Positions 36,651 to 46,640 of a stretch of 64,000 nucleotides of DNA are shown here, piece after piece (positions within the stretch are counted from its first letter, which is position 1; the number at the start of each line of letters is the position of its first letter). The stretch is taken from assembly GCF_021190915.1 (NCBI RefSeq), contig NZ_JAIOAP010000006.1:186001-250000 (forward strand), read 5' to 3'. The position numbers and the translations under genes are program-made. The DNA comes from Cohnella silvisoli (GTDB lineage: Bacteria > Bacillota > Bacilli > Paenibacillales > Paenibacillaceae). Under the pieces are notes generated by a model. It was not told where the DNA came from, did no database searches, and saw only the letters and a list, made by a program, of their open reading frames with translations.

Positions 36651-37533
36651 CGACTAACGCCAGCGCGGCCCATACGATCAGATGCAGCTCCTCTCTAAGC
36701 AAAGCGGCCGACAAAAATACGCCGAAAACCGGGATGAGGAACAAGTACATCGAGATGCTTCCGACTTTGTTGTACTTCATCACCGTGTTCCACAGCACGA
36801 ATCCTAGAGCGGACAATACGGCAAGATAGAGGAACATCCACGCCGCTTTCCAAGTAAACTCGAATGGCATGATTCCTGCCCCAGTCGCTCCGACCGCCAC
36901 CAAGACGAGTCCCCCAAGCAACATCTGATAGGAGGTCATATACAGAATATCGAGGTGCTCGGATTCTTTTTTCGATAACACGTTACCGAGGGCTCCGAAG
37001 AACATCGCCAGCAGCAAACAAATTTCCGCTATTCCGAAATTAAAGGAAACGGAGCCCTTCGTGATGCCTACGAGTATGACTCCGGCGAAACCTACTAGAA
37101 GTCCCGCGACTTTCCGAACCGTAATCTTGTCGCTCGTATACATGAAATGCGCTAACAGGATTTGGAAAAAGGATGTCGTTCCCGCGATAATCGAGCCTTG
37201 AACGCCTGTTGAACCGCTTAGTCCATAGTAGAAAAACACGTATTGCAGCAGCGTCTGAAAAAGACCGATCCGGCCTACCTTGAGCAGTGACCCGCGCTGG
37301 TAGCCTATGCTTTTGCCTATCAATTTTATGATTAACATAATCAGAAGCGATGCAAGAACAAATCGGTACCCCGCAAACAAGATTTGCTTGAACAATTCAT
37401 TCTTGCCAATGCCAAGCTCCGTATAGCTAAGCTTTACGAATGGAAATGCGCTTCCCCATAAGAAAGTCGCCCCCGTCGCAGCTGCCATAATGCCTAGCGG
37501 ATGCGTGAATATTTTCTCGGTTGTCGGTTTCAT
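36592..37533 (-). CDS. EamA/DMT-family transporter
   Basis: 313 residues, ten predicted membrane segments in two EamA repeats (about 12-150 and 163-300). Drug/metabolite transporter, probably exporting amino acids or metabolites; substrate not readable. Start ATG with GGGAGA 6 nt upstream, 70 bp after the DHA2 pump stop, so co-transcription is likely. Its 3' end overlaps yyaC by 59 bp. Confidence 0.9.
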   Translation of the reverse strand: MKPTTEKIFTHPLGIMAAATGATFLWGSAFPFVKLSYTELGIGKNELFKQILFAGYRFVLASLLIMLIIKLIGKSIGYQRGSLLKVGRIGLFQTLLQYVFFYYGLSGSTGVQGSIIAGTTSFFQILLAHFMYTSDKITVRKVAGLLVGFAGVILVGITKGSVSFNFGIAEICLLLAMFFGALGNVLSKKESEHLDILYMTSYQMLLGGLVLVAVGATGAGIMPFEFTWKAAWMFLYLAVLSALGFVLWNTVMKYNKVGSISMYLFLIPVFGVFLSAALLREELHLIVWAALALVVSGIVIVNRAKAPQTLDLR

Positions 37534-37603
37534 TGCGAATCTCCCATAGTTCTCAGATGCTGAGTTGTCCGATGAGTTTAATCTGTTTCCGTTTACGAGC
37601 GGC

Positions 37604-39076
37604 TTATCCCATCATGGCCCCTTCGTCCGCGGCTACTTGTCGCGTTCCGGCGCTTTCCGCTTTCAGCTTCTTGAGGGTCGCTCCCAGAATGAGGCCGGCC
37701 ACCGCAATCCCTACCAGAATGAGATACGTATCCTGGAAAGCCCGATTCATCCCGTCAGGCATAGGCTTCAAGCCTTCGGCGACGTGATGGCTGGTGCGAT
37801 TAGCGAGGATCGTCGTAAGACCCGCAATGGCAAAGGAGGTGATGACCTGCTGGGCGGCACTCGTTAGCGAGGTGACCCGGCTAACCAAATCTCGAGGCGC
37901 GGATTGAATTAAGTAAGTATTCAGAGGTAGAAACGACAGCCCCATTCCCATGCCGAGCATAATACGCGGGAATAAGAACGACCATGCGCTGTCGCTGTAA
38001 TCGATTTGCGAGACGAGGAAAGCGCCTACGCTTACGATGGACAGCCCGACGATGACAAGCGGCCTAGCGCCGATTCGATCGTACAATCGTCCTCCGATCG
38101 GCATGAACACACCGGCTGCGAGCGCTTGAGGCAGAACCCATATGCCCGCATGGAATGCGCTCATCCCCATAAGCCGCTGCATGAAGTATGGAATCATGAA
38201 AATAAGTCCGAACATCACGAACTGAAGCACCCATTGAACGATAATTCCCCGCGTGAACAAGGAAGAGCGAAACACCCTAAGCTCCAGCAACGGCTGGCTT
38301 TTGCGGGACAACTCGACGATTACGAATAACAAGAGCAATAGGGCGCCCCCGAATAAACCGATTAGCGTCTGGGCGGATGTCCAGCTGATTCCTCCCTCGC
38401 TAAGGCCATACGACAAACCGGCAAACGCCAGCGGACCGAGCATGATGCCCCAGAAATCCAGCGAGACGGACGCTTGCTTCGGGATCTTCGGAAGCAAAAA
38501 GAAACAAAGGATGAAGCCAATGATGCCGATCGGCACGTTAATCAAAAATATCCACTGCCAATTGACGTAATCCACCAAATATCCGGCGATCATCGGACCG
38601 AGTGCCGGCGCCAGCAAAATCGGGATACCCATCATTCCCATGATGCTGCCCGCCTTCTCCGGCGGACTCAGTCTATACGTCATAGCGAAGGCGATCGGCA
38701 TAACCATCCCGCCTCCCAAACCTTGCAGCACTCGGTAGAGGATGAGCTGCTCGGCCGTCGTTGCCAAAGCGCACAGCACAGATCCGAGCGTGAACAAAGT
38801 CAACGACACGATAAAGATTCGCTTGGCGCCATAACGGTCGGACATCCAGCCGGCGAGCGGAATAACCGCCGCTTGAGCGAGCGCATAACCGGTAATCGTC
38901 CATTGGACGACCGAGAGCGATCGGTGGAAATCGTCGACAAGAACGGGCAGCGCGACATTCACGGCTGTCGTATCAAGGATAACCATGAATATCCCGACAA
39001 TAATCGCGATTAAAGGTCCCACAAGCTGTCGAGTGGATTGGAACGGGGTAAATTGTTCGTTTTGCCGCATGGACAT
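37604..39076 (-). CDS. DHA2-type MFS multidrug efflux pump (EmrB/QacA-like)
   Basis: 490 residues, 14 predicted membrane segments. Motif A (GWMSDRYGAKRIF, about 76), motif C (LAPALGPMIAGY, about 161). Exports drugs in exchange for protons. Intact paralogue of the broken pump at 21730-23226. Start ATG after GGAGG. A SigA promoter and a dyad operator lie upstream, so it is probably repressor-controlled, but no TetR gene is adjacent. Confidence 0.93.
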   Translation of the reverse strand: MSMRQNEQFTPFQSTRQLVGPLIAIIVGIFMVILDTTAVNVALPVLVDDFHRSLSVVQWTITGYALAQAAVIPLAGWMSDRYGAKRIFIVSLTLFTLGSVLCALATTAEQLILYRVLQGLGGGMVMPIAFAMTYRLSPPEKAGSIMGMMGIPILLAPALGPMIAGYLVDYVNWQWIFLINVPIGIIGFILCFFLLPKIPKQASVSLDFWGIMLGPLAFAGLSYGLSEGGISWTSAQTLIGLFGGALLLLLFVIVELSRKSQPLLELRVFRSSLFTRGIIVQWVLQFVMFGLIFMIPYFMQRLMGMSAFHAGIWVLPQALAAGVFMPIGGRLYDRIGARPLVIVGLSIVSVGAFLVSQIDYSDSAWSFLFPRIMLGMGMGLSFLPLNTYLIQSAPRDLVSRVTSLTSAAQQVITSFAIAGLTTILANRTSHHVAEGLKPMPDGMNRAFQDTYLILVGIAVAGLILGATLKKLKAESAGTRQVAADEGAMMG

Positions 39077-39112
39077 CGGGGCTTAGCCTCCTTCAGATCA
39101 ATCGGACATGTT

Positions 39113-39130
39113 TGTTTGAACGTTCATTCA
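39113..39130. promoter_or_regulatory. putative TetR-type operator before the MFS gene
   Basis: TGTTTGAACGTTCATTCA: perfect core TGAACGTTCA (39117-39126) with partly symmetric flanks. Sits just downstream of the -10 at 39136-39141. Confidence 0.6.
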
Positions 39131-39135
39131 GTGAG

Positions 39136-39164
39136 ATTGTAACAAAACGGAAAAGGTTTAGCAA
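39136..39164 (-). promoter_or_regulatory. promoter of the intact MFS gene
   Basis: Minus strand: -35 TTGCTA (39159-39164), 17-nt spacer, -10 TACAAT (39136-39141). Confidence 0.65.
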
Positions 39165-39243
39165 TGCACCTCACCATAGCGGCACTTAACTGGAAAAAAA
39201 TCCTTATAGTTTCAGCGATCCCGCCACTCCTTTCTAAAAAAAA

Positions 39244-39285
39244 GAACACCCTCTTCCCGCCAATAAGGCAAGGTTGAGGGCGTTC
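39244..39285 (-). terminator. terminator of the solute-binding protein gene
   Basis: Arm GAACACCCTCTTCCCGCC (39244-39261) pairs imperfectly with GGCAAGGTTGAGGGCGTTC (39267-39285); on the minus strand a run of eight T follows. Confidence 0.8.
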
Positions 39286-39305
39286 TGATTTACAGAGGCC
39301 TAAGT

Positions 39306-41015
39306 TTATGATTTAGTTACGGACTGGAACCACTCGTTAACTTCCTTCGTAACCTGCTCTCCGCCATTCGCTTTCCAATTGGCAACGAATTGGTCAAAAG
39401 CATCGACCGGAAGTTTGCCGTAAATGATTTTGTTGAACGTTTCCAGCTCGGACTGGCGCAGAAGACTCCATTTCGTAATCATCGTCGGCGTTGCTGCGCC
39501 TGTGAAATAGTTTTGCTTGCGGATATCCAATTGTGACATGACCACTTTCGCGGCATACCAGTTTTCCGGTTTACGGAACTCCGCGAGTTGCTTCTCGTAA
39601 GGGGTTTCCGGCGTTTTGCCGTCCGCGAGTTTAACCAGCGATTTCATATAAAGATCTGGAATCCGCGCCGGTCCCGTTATGAACGGGAAGTCATTGAAGA
39701 AGTCTTTGATTTTATCCTTGTTGCTGGTCGGTTTTCCGTCCACGATGTCCCAATCGTACCCTTGGGCAAAGCCGTTTTCGAATTTGCTGCCGGTAGCCGG
39801 GTTAGCCAGGTTATCCAACAAGTAGTTGTAATACAAAATAATCGCTTCCGGATGTTTGGCATCCTTATTAATCATGAAGCTGCTATTAACGCCCGAGTTT
39901 TGCCATTTCGTGCCCATCAGTCCATCCGGGCCGGCAGGAACCGGATAAGCTTTAAATTTCGAGCCTTTTACGTTTTTCAACAAATCCGGAGCCGGCCAAT
40001 CAGGGACCCAGTTTGCTCCAGGCAAAACACCCGCATTCCCTTTTGTCCACATCTCAGCCGATTTCCCTTCATCCCACAATGCCGAGTCAGGATGAATATA
40101 GCCTTTGTCCATCCATTCTTGCAGCTTAGCTAACGCTTGCTTAACCCCGGGATTGACGGAGCCGTATTCCAGATTGCCGTTCGCGTCTTTGTTCCATTGC
40201 TCCTCAACCGAGCCATAGGCCCCGAACAGCCAATCGAGACCGCCCATCCACGTGTTCGTATTGTTTTTCAAGGAAATCGCGAGTGGGTAGACGTCCTTCG
40301 GAGCTAATCCGTCCGGATTCTCGTTCTTGAATTTGTCCATCACGTTCTCTAGATCCGCGATCGTCTTAGGAGCCTGAAGCTTCAGCTTTTCCATCCAATC
40401 TTCCCGGAGCCATAACAACGTATCGTCATTGTCCGTGTATTCAAGGATCGGCAGGTTGTATTTCTTCCCATCCCTCGTGAAGGGATACCACAATTCCGGA
40501 TGTTGTGCAGCGTGGTCCTTCCAAATCTTGTTAGCGTACTTATCGAACAACTCGTCGATCGCGATAAACTGTCCGGAATCGATCAGTTGGTTGGTGAGTA
40601 CAGCATCGGTTGGTACCTGTACGAAATCAGGCAGCTTCTCGCCGGAAGAAATCCCGAGCTGAAGCTTCTGTTTATACTGATCGCTGCCGGCTGGATACCA
40701 AGTATCTTTATGCTTGATACCGAATTGCTCCAACATCCAACGATCATGCACATTGTTATCTTGGGTTTCGCCTTTCGTATACTTCTTTGGCATAATAACG
40801 GTGCTGATCTCAATCGGCGGATCGTATTTACCGTTCTTGAACGCTAAATCCGAAGCGGATTCGGATTCGGATGCGGAAGCAGGTGCAGATGAGTTGGCTT
40901 CACTAGAAGCGGTATTAACCGCATTCCCGTTTCCGGCGTTCTTCCCATTGCATCCCGTCAATACGACGAGTGCCGCGACCACGAGCAGCAGCCATGATTT
41001 TCTGAGTTTACCCAT
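39306..41015 (-). CDS. extracellular solute-binding lipoprotein (LplA type)
   Basis: 569 residues. Signal peptide with lipobox LTGC, a Ser/Ala/Glu-rich linker, then a large family 1 binding protein, the size class that works with LplB/LplC permeases on complex glycans or oligosaccharides. Third in line after kinase and response regulator genes on the minus strand; the permeases are divergent at 44707-46576. Substrate unknown. Confidence 0.9.
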   Translation of the reverse strand: MGKLRKSWLLLVVAALVVLTGCNGKNAGNGNAVNTASSEANSSAPASASESESASDLAFKNGKYDPPIEISTVIMPKKYTKGETQDNNVHDRWMLEQFGIKHKDTWYPAGSDQYKQKLQLGISSGEKLPDFVQVPTDAVLTNQLIDSGQFIAIDELFDKYANKIWKDHAAQHPELWYPFTRDGKKYNLPILEYTDNDDTLLWLREDWMEKLKLQAPKTIADLENVMDKFKNENPDGLAPKDVYPLAISLKNNTNTWMGGLDWLFGAYGSVEEQWNKDANGNLEYGSVNPGVKQALAKLQEWMDKGYIHPDSALWDEGKSAEMWTKGNAGVLPGANWVPDWPAPDLLKNVKGSKFKAYPVPAGPDGLMGTKWQNSGVNSSFMINKDAKHPEAIILYYNYLLDNLANPATGSKFENGFAQGYDWDIVDGKPTSNKDKIKDFFNDFPFITGPARIPDLYMKSLVKLADGKTPETPYEKQLAEFRKPENWYAAKVVMSQLDIRKQNYFTGAATPTMITKWSLLRQSELETFNKIIYGKLPVDAFDQFVANWKANGGEQVTKEVNEWFQSVTKS

Positions 41016-41122
41016 TTTTGTTTCCCCCTACGGTCTAAGATCTTTACAAGTGTTACTTTACCAACTGGTCGGGGAGGGCATCTATATGAATTTGTTAGTT
41101 TCCATAGGACTCTGTCATGCAG

Positions 41123-42730
41123 TTAATTTCCGTCCCTATATTCTTGCGGAGTTACCCCGAACTGGCGTTTAAACACTTTGATAAAATAGGCCGAATCCAA
41201 ATAACCGACTTCCATGCTGATTTCATACACCTTCTTGTCGGTTGTCTTCAGCGAGTGGCAAGCACGCTCCATTCGAAGCGCGGACACGTAATCGCTTATT
41301 CCTTCACCGGTTTCGATCTTATAGATTTTGGATAAATGCGTCGGATGCAAGTTCACGTGGTCGGCCAGCGCACGCAGAGAAACATCTCGATGCAAGTTTT
41401 TCTCCGCGAACTCTTGGATTTTCTTCACATACAGGGAGCGTATATCTTTGACTTCGTTGGAAGTCCCCTCTTTCAGCTTGCCAAGTACGCCCAATGACCA
41501 TTTTCGAAGCTTGCTGATCGAGGAGAAAGCGTCCCCGTTCTGCACCGGTTCAATATCCGGTCCAATTAACTTGGCCAAAGTATGGCCGTTCCGGTGTGCG
41601 AGATTCGTGAAAGAAGAAACGATTAAAAATCCGGCCTCCATGCAGTGTTCCCAAGATTCGGACCATCTTTCATCCAATTCCGCACATACGTCAGTCAGCT
41701 TATTTTCCGCTGCCTCCCAACGCCCGGCTTCAAGGAGATTAATCAATGAAGGAGGCATGTAAAGAGCGTTCAGGGGTTCCTGCGAAATGTCCGGCTCCAA
41801 GTCGCCGACCCGCATGACGAATTCCCGTTCGTCCCCGACAATTTGCCGGAAATAAGCTGAACCCTGCCGATAACGGTCCGGAAGCTGCTCCGGAAACCGG
41901 AACCATTCCGTCATAACGATGGACAGCGACCCTTTCAGAAACTGTTTCACTTTATACTGAAGCTGTATAGCAAGCTTCTCCAATAGGGTTTCTTTACCGA
42001 TGTCGGGACCTTTTCCCTTCAGCTGAAGCAAAAATGCAAGATACCCATGCTCCTCCTTAACGCCCCAAACCTCCGTAAATTCACCGAAAATCTCTTCCGC
42101 CATGTTGATGATCGCATATTCCATCAGTTGCTGCCCATTGTTCTTGTATTGTCCGAATTCTTCCTCCATTCGGACAAGCAGCAGGGCGCAATCTCCATCG
42201 TTGAAAGGCAATCCGTAATTTTCGAGTTTCCGGTTCCATTCGTCGGTCGGCATCCGCTGTCCCCGCAAGGCGTCAAGGAGCAACTGACCGCGCAGGAACG
42301 GCAAATTCTCCCGAAGGGTATATTGGGTGCGTTCAAGCGAGCTTATGCTTTCCCATTCCGCATTCAATTGCTCGATCGCAGCTTTAACCGCGGCGAACAA
42401 CTCGTTGTCCGTCGGCGGTTTGAGCAGGTAATCCACCGCCTGATGCTGGACGGCTTTTTTGGCAAATTCAAAATCGGAATGACCGGATAGTATAATGCAT
42501 TTGATTTTTTTGTCCCGGATGCGAATTCGCTCTATCAACTCAATTCCCGTCATTTCGGGCATTAAAATATCCGATATCACAATATCGATAGGGTGTGTTT
42601 CAATAATTTGCAGTGCTTCATGCGCGGAATAAGCTTTATGAACTTGTTCAATGCCGAGCGTGTGCCAAGGTTTGTGCATGGACAGGTTATCTACCCAGTG
42701 AGCTTCATCGTCTACTATGATCATCTGCAT
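41123..42730 (-). CDS. YesN-type response regulator (REC + AraC HTH)
   Basis: 535 residues. Receiver domain with phospho-acceptor Asp in VISDILMPEMTG (about 55) and Lys in LLKPPTDNEL (about 105); a long middle region (about 130-410); C-terminal AraC double HTH (about 430-532) ending GYLDSAYFIKVFKRQFGVTPQEYR. Partner of the kinase 2 bp upstream. Expected to activate the adjacent permease and binding-protein genes. Confidence 0.95.
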   Translation of the reverse strand: MQMIIVDDEAHWVDNLSMHKPWHTLGIEQVHKAYSAHEALQIIETHPIDIVISDILMPEMTGIELIERIRIRDKKIKCIILSGHSDFEFAKKAVQHQAVDYLLKPPTDNELFAAVKAAIEQLNAEWESISSLERTQYTLRENLPFLRGQLLLDALRGQRMPTDEWNRKLENYGLPFNDGDCALLLVRMEEEFGQYKNNGQQLMEYAIINMAEEIFGEFTEVWGVKEEHGYLAFLLQLKGKGPDIGKETLLEKLAIQLQYKVKQFLKGSLSIVMTEWFRFPEQLPDRYRQGSAYFRQIVGDEREFVMRVGDLEPDISQEPLNALYMPPSLINLLEAGRWEAAENKLTDVCAELDERWSESWEHCMEAGFLIVSSFTNLAHRNGHTLAKLIGPDIEPVQNGDAFSSISKLRKWSLGVLGKLKEGTSNEVKDIRSLYVKKIQEFAEKNLHRDVSLRALADHVNLHPTHLSKIYKIETGEGISDYVSALRMERACHSLKTTDKKVYEISMEVGYLDSAYFIKVFKRQFGVTPQEYRDGN

Positions 42731-42731
42731 G

Positions 42732-44561
42732 TTAGGTGTCTCCTTCTAGGTCAGGCTGTAGGTCAGGCTGATGGCGATGTTCTTCACCGGAGGTTATCTC
42801 CCAAACGATCTCTGTCCGAAATCCGCCTAAAGGCGATTTTGTGAAACAAAGATATGAGTTTTCTCCGAATAGGTGAATGATCCGCTGATTGGTATTCCAA
42901 AGGCCGTAGCCCATTTCATCCTGCAGGGGCTCCCTCATTTTACGATTTAACGCCTCTAGCAGTTCGGGATCCATTCCGGGTCCGTCGTCATCGATATAAA
43001 CCTTGCAGCAGCCGTTTGACATCTCGCCTGTGATCCGAATTTCACCCGAGGAATAAGATTTCCCTACCCCATGAATGACGGCATTTTCCACGATTGGCTG
43101 GAGCATTAAGCGAGGGACATGTTGGTTCAGCATCTCTTCGGGAATATCGATAAGGTAGTGAATTCGGCCGTTGCGCAGCTTCTGAATATCCAGATAGTTA
43201 ACGATCAGTCGAATCTCTTCGTCCAAGGTTGCCAATGGCCGCTCCATTCGGGTGATGTAACGGTAGTATGCGCTTAGATTATACCCCATCGATACGACCG
43301 CCTCTTCATCCTTCATCTGGGCCATGTTAATCATATAGCCGAGGCAGTTGTAGAGAAAATGCGGATTAATTTGAGCTTGCAACTGTTTCAGAGTCGCTTC
43401 CCGGGCCCGAAGTTTTTCATTGAGTACGTTTTCAATCAAACCTTGAATTTGCCGCGACATGTCATTGAACCGATAGAACAGAAACGAAAACTCACTATTC
43501 ACGTTGGAGTTAAGCTGTACCGAGAATTCCCCCCGCTGCACGCTTTGCAATCCCCGAATCAGCTTTCTGATCGGACGTTGAACGTTTCTGTAGAGCAGCA
43601 CGGATGCGGAAATACCGACCACGAAAAGCAAAGCCATCGATAAATAAAATAGATTCCGGCTGAACGATATCGGTCCCATGATCTGGCCTAGCGGAACAAT
43701 GTCAACCAGATACCATTTCAATTGGGGAGACTTTACGGCACTTACCAAATATTTTTTATCGTCCAATTTCACGACTTTCTGCATCGTGTCTTCCAGAGAC
43801 TGTCCGTCCAAATACTGGATCAGTTCGTTCGCCAGCGGCTTGGACGCACTGCGATTCAAGATCGGAATATCTCCCTTGTGGTAAAAAAACGGATCCCCTT
43901 GCCCGCCTGCCTTATACGTATCCAGCATGTTTTGAATATTTTCATGACCGAAGCTCGCTTTGACCACCAGATTACTCCCTTTAAGCGTCCCCTGCTGGCC
44001 TAAGGAATCGGTATAGAACCAATAAAAAGCTTTAGATTGGCCAGGAAGCACGGTTTCGCCATCACCGTACGTCCATTTTCCAGTCATATTTCTCTTGAGG
44101 TAATTTTCATCGTACTTTACCGAGTTATTGCTGTAATTAGATATGGCTTCTTTATTTTGCTGGGAATACACCGTGTATTGGACAGGCCATATATTCATGA
44201 CGCCGGACTGCAGCATCATCTTTTCCTGGACTACGTATCTCGTCTGCATTCGGTCATAACGATCATCCCAGATGTTTAGTCCGTTGAATTTCTGAACATT
44301 CGGATCTCTCGAGAACGTAATAACGAAATCCATTGTTTGATTGATCCTCGAGTCGATCTGGCTGGATAGGAAGGAGAGCTGTTTGGTGTTAGATACCTGA
44401 AGCTCCTTGCTTATTACATTGAATGTGATGCCGTTGGAATAGGTAAACAAGATAATGATCGGGATGAACAAAATCATGATCAATCCGTTCATTTTGGCGA
44501 ACAGGCTAAACCTGGAACTCATCCTTCTTCTGACAAACTCAAAACCTCTACTTAGCTCCAT
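42732..44561 (-). CDS. YesM-type sensor histidine kinase
   Basis: 609 residues: membrane segment (about 28-46), extracellular sensor domain (about 47-300), second membrane segment (about 305-325), HAMP, then His_kinase with phospho-acceptor His in INPHFLYNCLGYM (about 400) and HATPase (PIVENAVIHG, DDDGPGMD). Senses extracellular sugars or cell-wall fragments. Start ATG with GGAGGGG 6 nt upstream. Divergent from the permeases. Confidence 0.95.
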   Translation of the reverse strand: MELSRGFEFVRRRMSSRFSLFAKMNGLIMILFIPIIILFTYSNGITFNVISKELQVSNTKQLSFLSSQIDSRINQTMDFVITFSRDPNVQKFNGLNIWDDRYDRMQTRYVVQEKMMLQSGVMNIWPVQYTVYSQQNKEAISNYSNNSVKYDENYLKRNMTGKWTYGDGETVLPGQSKAFYWFYTDSLGQQGTLKGSNLVVKASFGHENIQNMLDTYKAGGQGDPFFYHKGDIPILNRSASKPLANELIQYLDGQSLEDTMQKVVKLDDKKYLVSAVKSPQLKWYLVDIVPLGQIMGPISFSRNLFYLSMALLFVVGISASVLLYRNVQRPIRKLIRGLQSVQRGEFSVQLNSNVNSEFSFLFYRFNDMSRQIQGLIENVLNEKLRAREATLKQLQAQINPHFLYNCLGYMINMAQMKDEEAVVSMGYNLSAYYRYITRMERPLATLDEEIRLIVNYLDIQKLRNGRIHYLIDIPEEMLNQHVPRLMLQPIVENAVIHGVGKSYSSGEIRITGEMSNGCCKVYIDDDGPGMDPELLEALNRKMREPLQDEMGYGLWNTNQRIIHLFGENSYLCFTKSPLGGFRTEIVWEITSGEEHRHQPDLQPDLEGDT

Positions 44562-44706
44562 AATCGGCCCCTCCAGACGATGTCCCCTAACAAAACCCTA
44601 TCGATCCTAACAATGTCATATAGTTCTATGCTGCACCTTGTTGATACTATTAATAGCAGGGTTTCTCATGATACACAAATGAGATTTTATGGAACGGGAG
44701 AGAGCT

Positions 44707-45657
44707 ATGGACACAAATACGGTACAGCAAGTGACCCTCGAGGACACCCCGCGTATAAAAAGAAAAAGCAGCTACAAGCAACCCTGGATGCTTCATTTCA
44801 TGGTGCTTCCGGCCGTTGTGTTCGTTTTTATTTTTTCTTATGTTCCTATGTCGGGAATTGTTATGGCGTTTCAAGATTACAAGGCGGCATTAGGAATATC
44901 CGGCTCTCCGTGGGTTGGCCTGAAGCATTTTCGGTATATGTTCGAAAATGAATATTTCTTGCAAATTACATGGAATACGTTGTTCTTTGCATGTACTAAG
45001 ATCCTGATGAACTTAATCATTCCGTTTATTTTCGCTTTACTATTGAATGAGGTAAGAAATACGGGATTAAAAAGATCCATTCAAACGCTTGTCTACCTAC
45101 CCCACTTTCTTTCCTGGGTTATCCTTGCCGGGATTCTAATTGATTTGCTTGCCCAGACCGGACTTGTTAATCAAATGCTTACGCATTTGTTCGGCATTAA
45201 GCCGATTTTCTTTCTTGGTGACGGGACTTGGTTCAGATTTACGATTATCTTCAGCGACGTCTGGAAAGAATTCGGCTTCAATACGATTGTTTTCCTGGCA
45301 GCGCTTGCCGGCATTAATCCGGCGCTTTATGAAGCGGCAGAAGTCGACGGGGCAAGCCGCCTAAAGCAAACCTTTCATATCACAATCCCTTCCCTCGTAT
45401 CGATCATCGTCGTTGTCGGAACCTTGGCGCTAGGCAACGTACTTAACGCTAACTTCGACCAGGTGTTTAATCTGTACACTCCTCTCATCTACAAACAGGG
45501 AGATATTATCGATACGTTCGTCTATCGGCAAGGTCTTCTTAGCGGACAATTCAGCTTCGCAACGGCAGTTAGCCTATTCAAATCTATGATCAGCTTAACC
45601 TTAATCGTTATTTCCTATCGTCTTGCCTATAAAATCGCCGGATATCGGATCTTCTAG
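44707..45657 (+). CDS. ABC transporter permease (LplB type)
   Basis: About 316 residues, six membrane segments after a 30-residue cytoplasmic lead; EAA loop YEAAEVDGASRLKQTFHITIPS (about 212-233). Start ATG 44707, 6 nt after GGGAG; an in-frame ATG at 44689 would put that site inside the gene. Works with the LplC-type permease downstream and the lipoprotein at 39306. Confidence 0.92.
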   Translation: MDTNTVQQVTLEDTPRIKRKSSYKQPWMLHFMVLPAVVFVFIFSYVPMSGIVMAFQDYKAALGISGSPWVGLKHFRYMFENEYFLQITWNTLFFACTKILMNLIIPFIFALLLNEVRNTGLKRSIQTLVYLPHFLSWVILAGILIDLLAQTGLVNQMLTHLFGIKPIFFLGDGTWFRFTIIFSDVWKEFGFNTIVFLAALAGINPALYEAAEVDGASRLKQTFHITIPSLVSIIVVVGTLALGNVLNANFDQVFNLYTPLIYKQGDIIDTFVYRQGLLSGQFSFATAVSLFKSMISLTLIVISYRLAYKIAGYRIF

Positions 45658-45703
45658 CGTCCCAAGGCCGGCGAAGCCGTTTTAATTGAAAGGGTGACAA
45701 TTC

Positions 45704-46576
45704 ATGTACCACAAAGCGCTTTCTTATCGCGTATTTACAGTGTTTAACAACGTGCTGTTAACAACTACCGCCATTGCCTGCCTATTGCCGTTGTTTCACT
45801 TGCTGATGGTGTCCTTCAGCTCAACCGCCCCCGCCAACTCAGGACTGGTTACGTTTTGGCCGATCGGTTTTACATTGGAAGCCTACGCCAAAACATTTAA
45901 CAACGCCAACTTCCTTTCCTCCCTGTGGGTATCCGTGCAACGAACCGTTATTGGAACGGCGCTTGCCATGTTCGTTAACGCGATAGCCGCTTACGCCCTT
46001 GCCAAAGACACTCGCATATTCCGGGCGCGCAATATTTATCTTTGGTATTTCGTCGTTACGATGCTGTTCACTGGCGGCCTGATTCCAAACTATATCCTTA
46101 TCCTGAAGCTCGGCTTGATGGATACGTTGATGGCTCTTATCCTTCCAGGATTGGTTACGGTCTATAACGTCATTCTGCTGCTGAACTTCTTCCGCACCGT
46201 CCCCAAAGATCTTGAGGAATCTGCATTTATCGACGGTGCTGGCTACTTTCGCAGCTTCATTTCGATATACCTTCCGATATCATTACCGGCCCTTGCGACG
46301 ATTGCCTTGTTTACGATGGTTGGACATTGGAACGCCTATTTTGACGGCCTGATCTATATTAAAGAATCAAAGAACCTTCCGCTTGCGAGCTTCATGCAGA
46401 CGATTATCGTACAAGCCGATATGACGAAGTTCGATCCGGTAATGGTTGCCAATATGTCTCCGCGAACGATCCGCGCATCCCAGATCTTTATCGGCGCCCT
46501 GCCCATTCTGGCGGTCTATCCCTTCCTGCAACGCTTCTTTGTCAAAGGGGTCATTATCGGCGCGGTTAAGGAATGA
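45704..46576 (+). CDS. ABC transporter permease (LplC/YtcP type)
   Basis: 290 residues, six membrane segments; EAA-like loop EESAFIDGAGYFRSFISIYLPIS (about 168-190) and the family ending FLQRFFVKGVIIGAVKE. Start ATG with AAAGGGTG upstream. Second permease of the divergent importer; terminator follows at 46593-46623. Confidence 0.93.
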   Translation: MYHKALSYRVFTVFNNVLLTTTAIACLLPLFHLLMVSFSSTAPANSGLVTFWPIGFTLEAYAKTFNNANFLSSLWVSVQRTVIGTALAMFVNAIAAYALAKDTRIFRARNIYLWYFVVTMLFTGGLIPNYILILKLGLMDTLMALILPGLVTVYNVILLLNFFRTVPKDLEESAFIDGAGYFRSFISIYLPISLPALATIALFTMVGHWNAYFDGLIYIKESKNLPLASFMQTIIVQADMTKFDPVMVANMSPRTIRASQIFIGALPILAVYPFLQRFFVKGVIIGAVKE

Positions 46577-46592
46577 CCGCTTGGCGCAAATT

Positions 46593-46623
46593 CAAAGCCC
46601 TCGGCATCGAGCCGAGGGCTTTG
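46593..46623. terminator. bidirectional terminator
   Basis: Perfect 13-bp stem CAAAGCCCTCGGC/GCCGAGGGCTTTG with a 5-nt loop, between the plus-strand permease and the minus-strand glucosidase. Confidence 0.9.
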
Positions 46624-46640
46624 TTTGTAAGCCGGTTTGC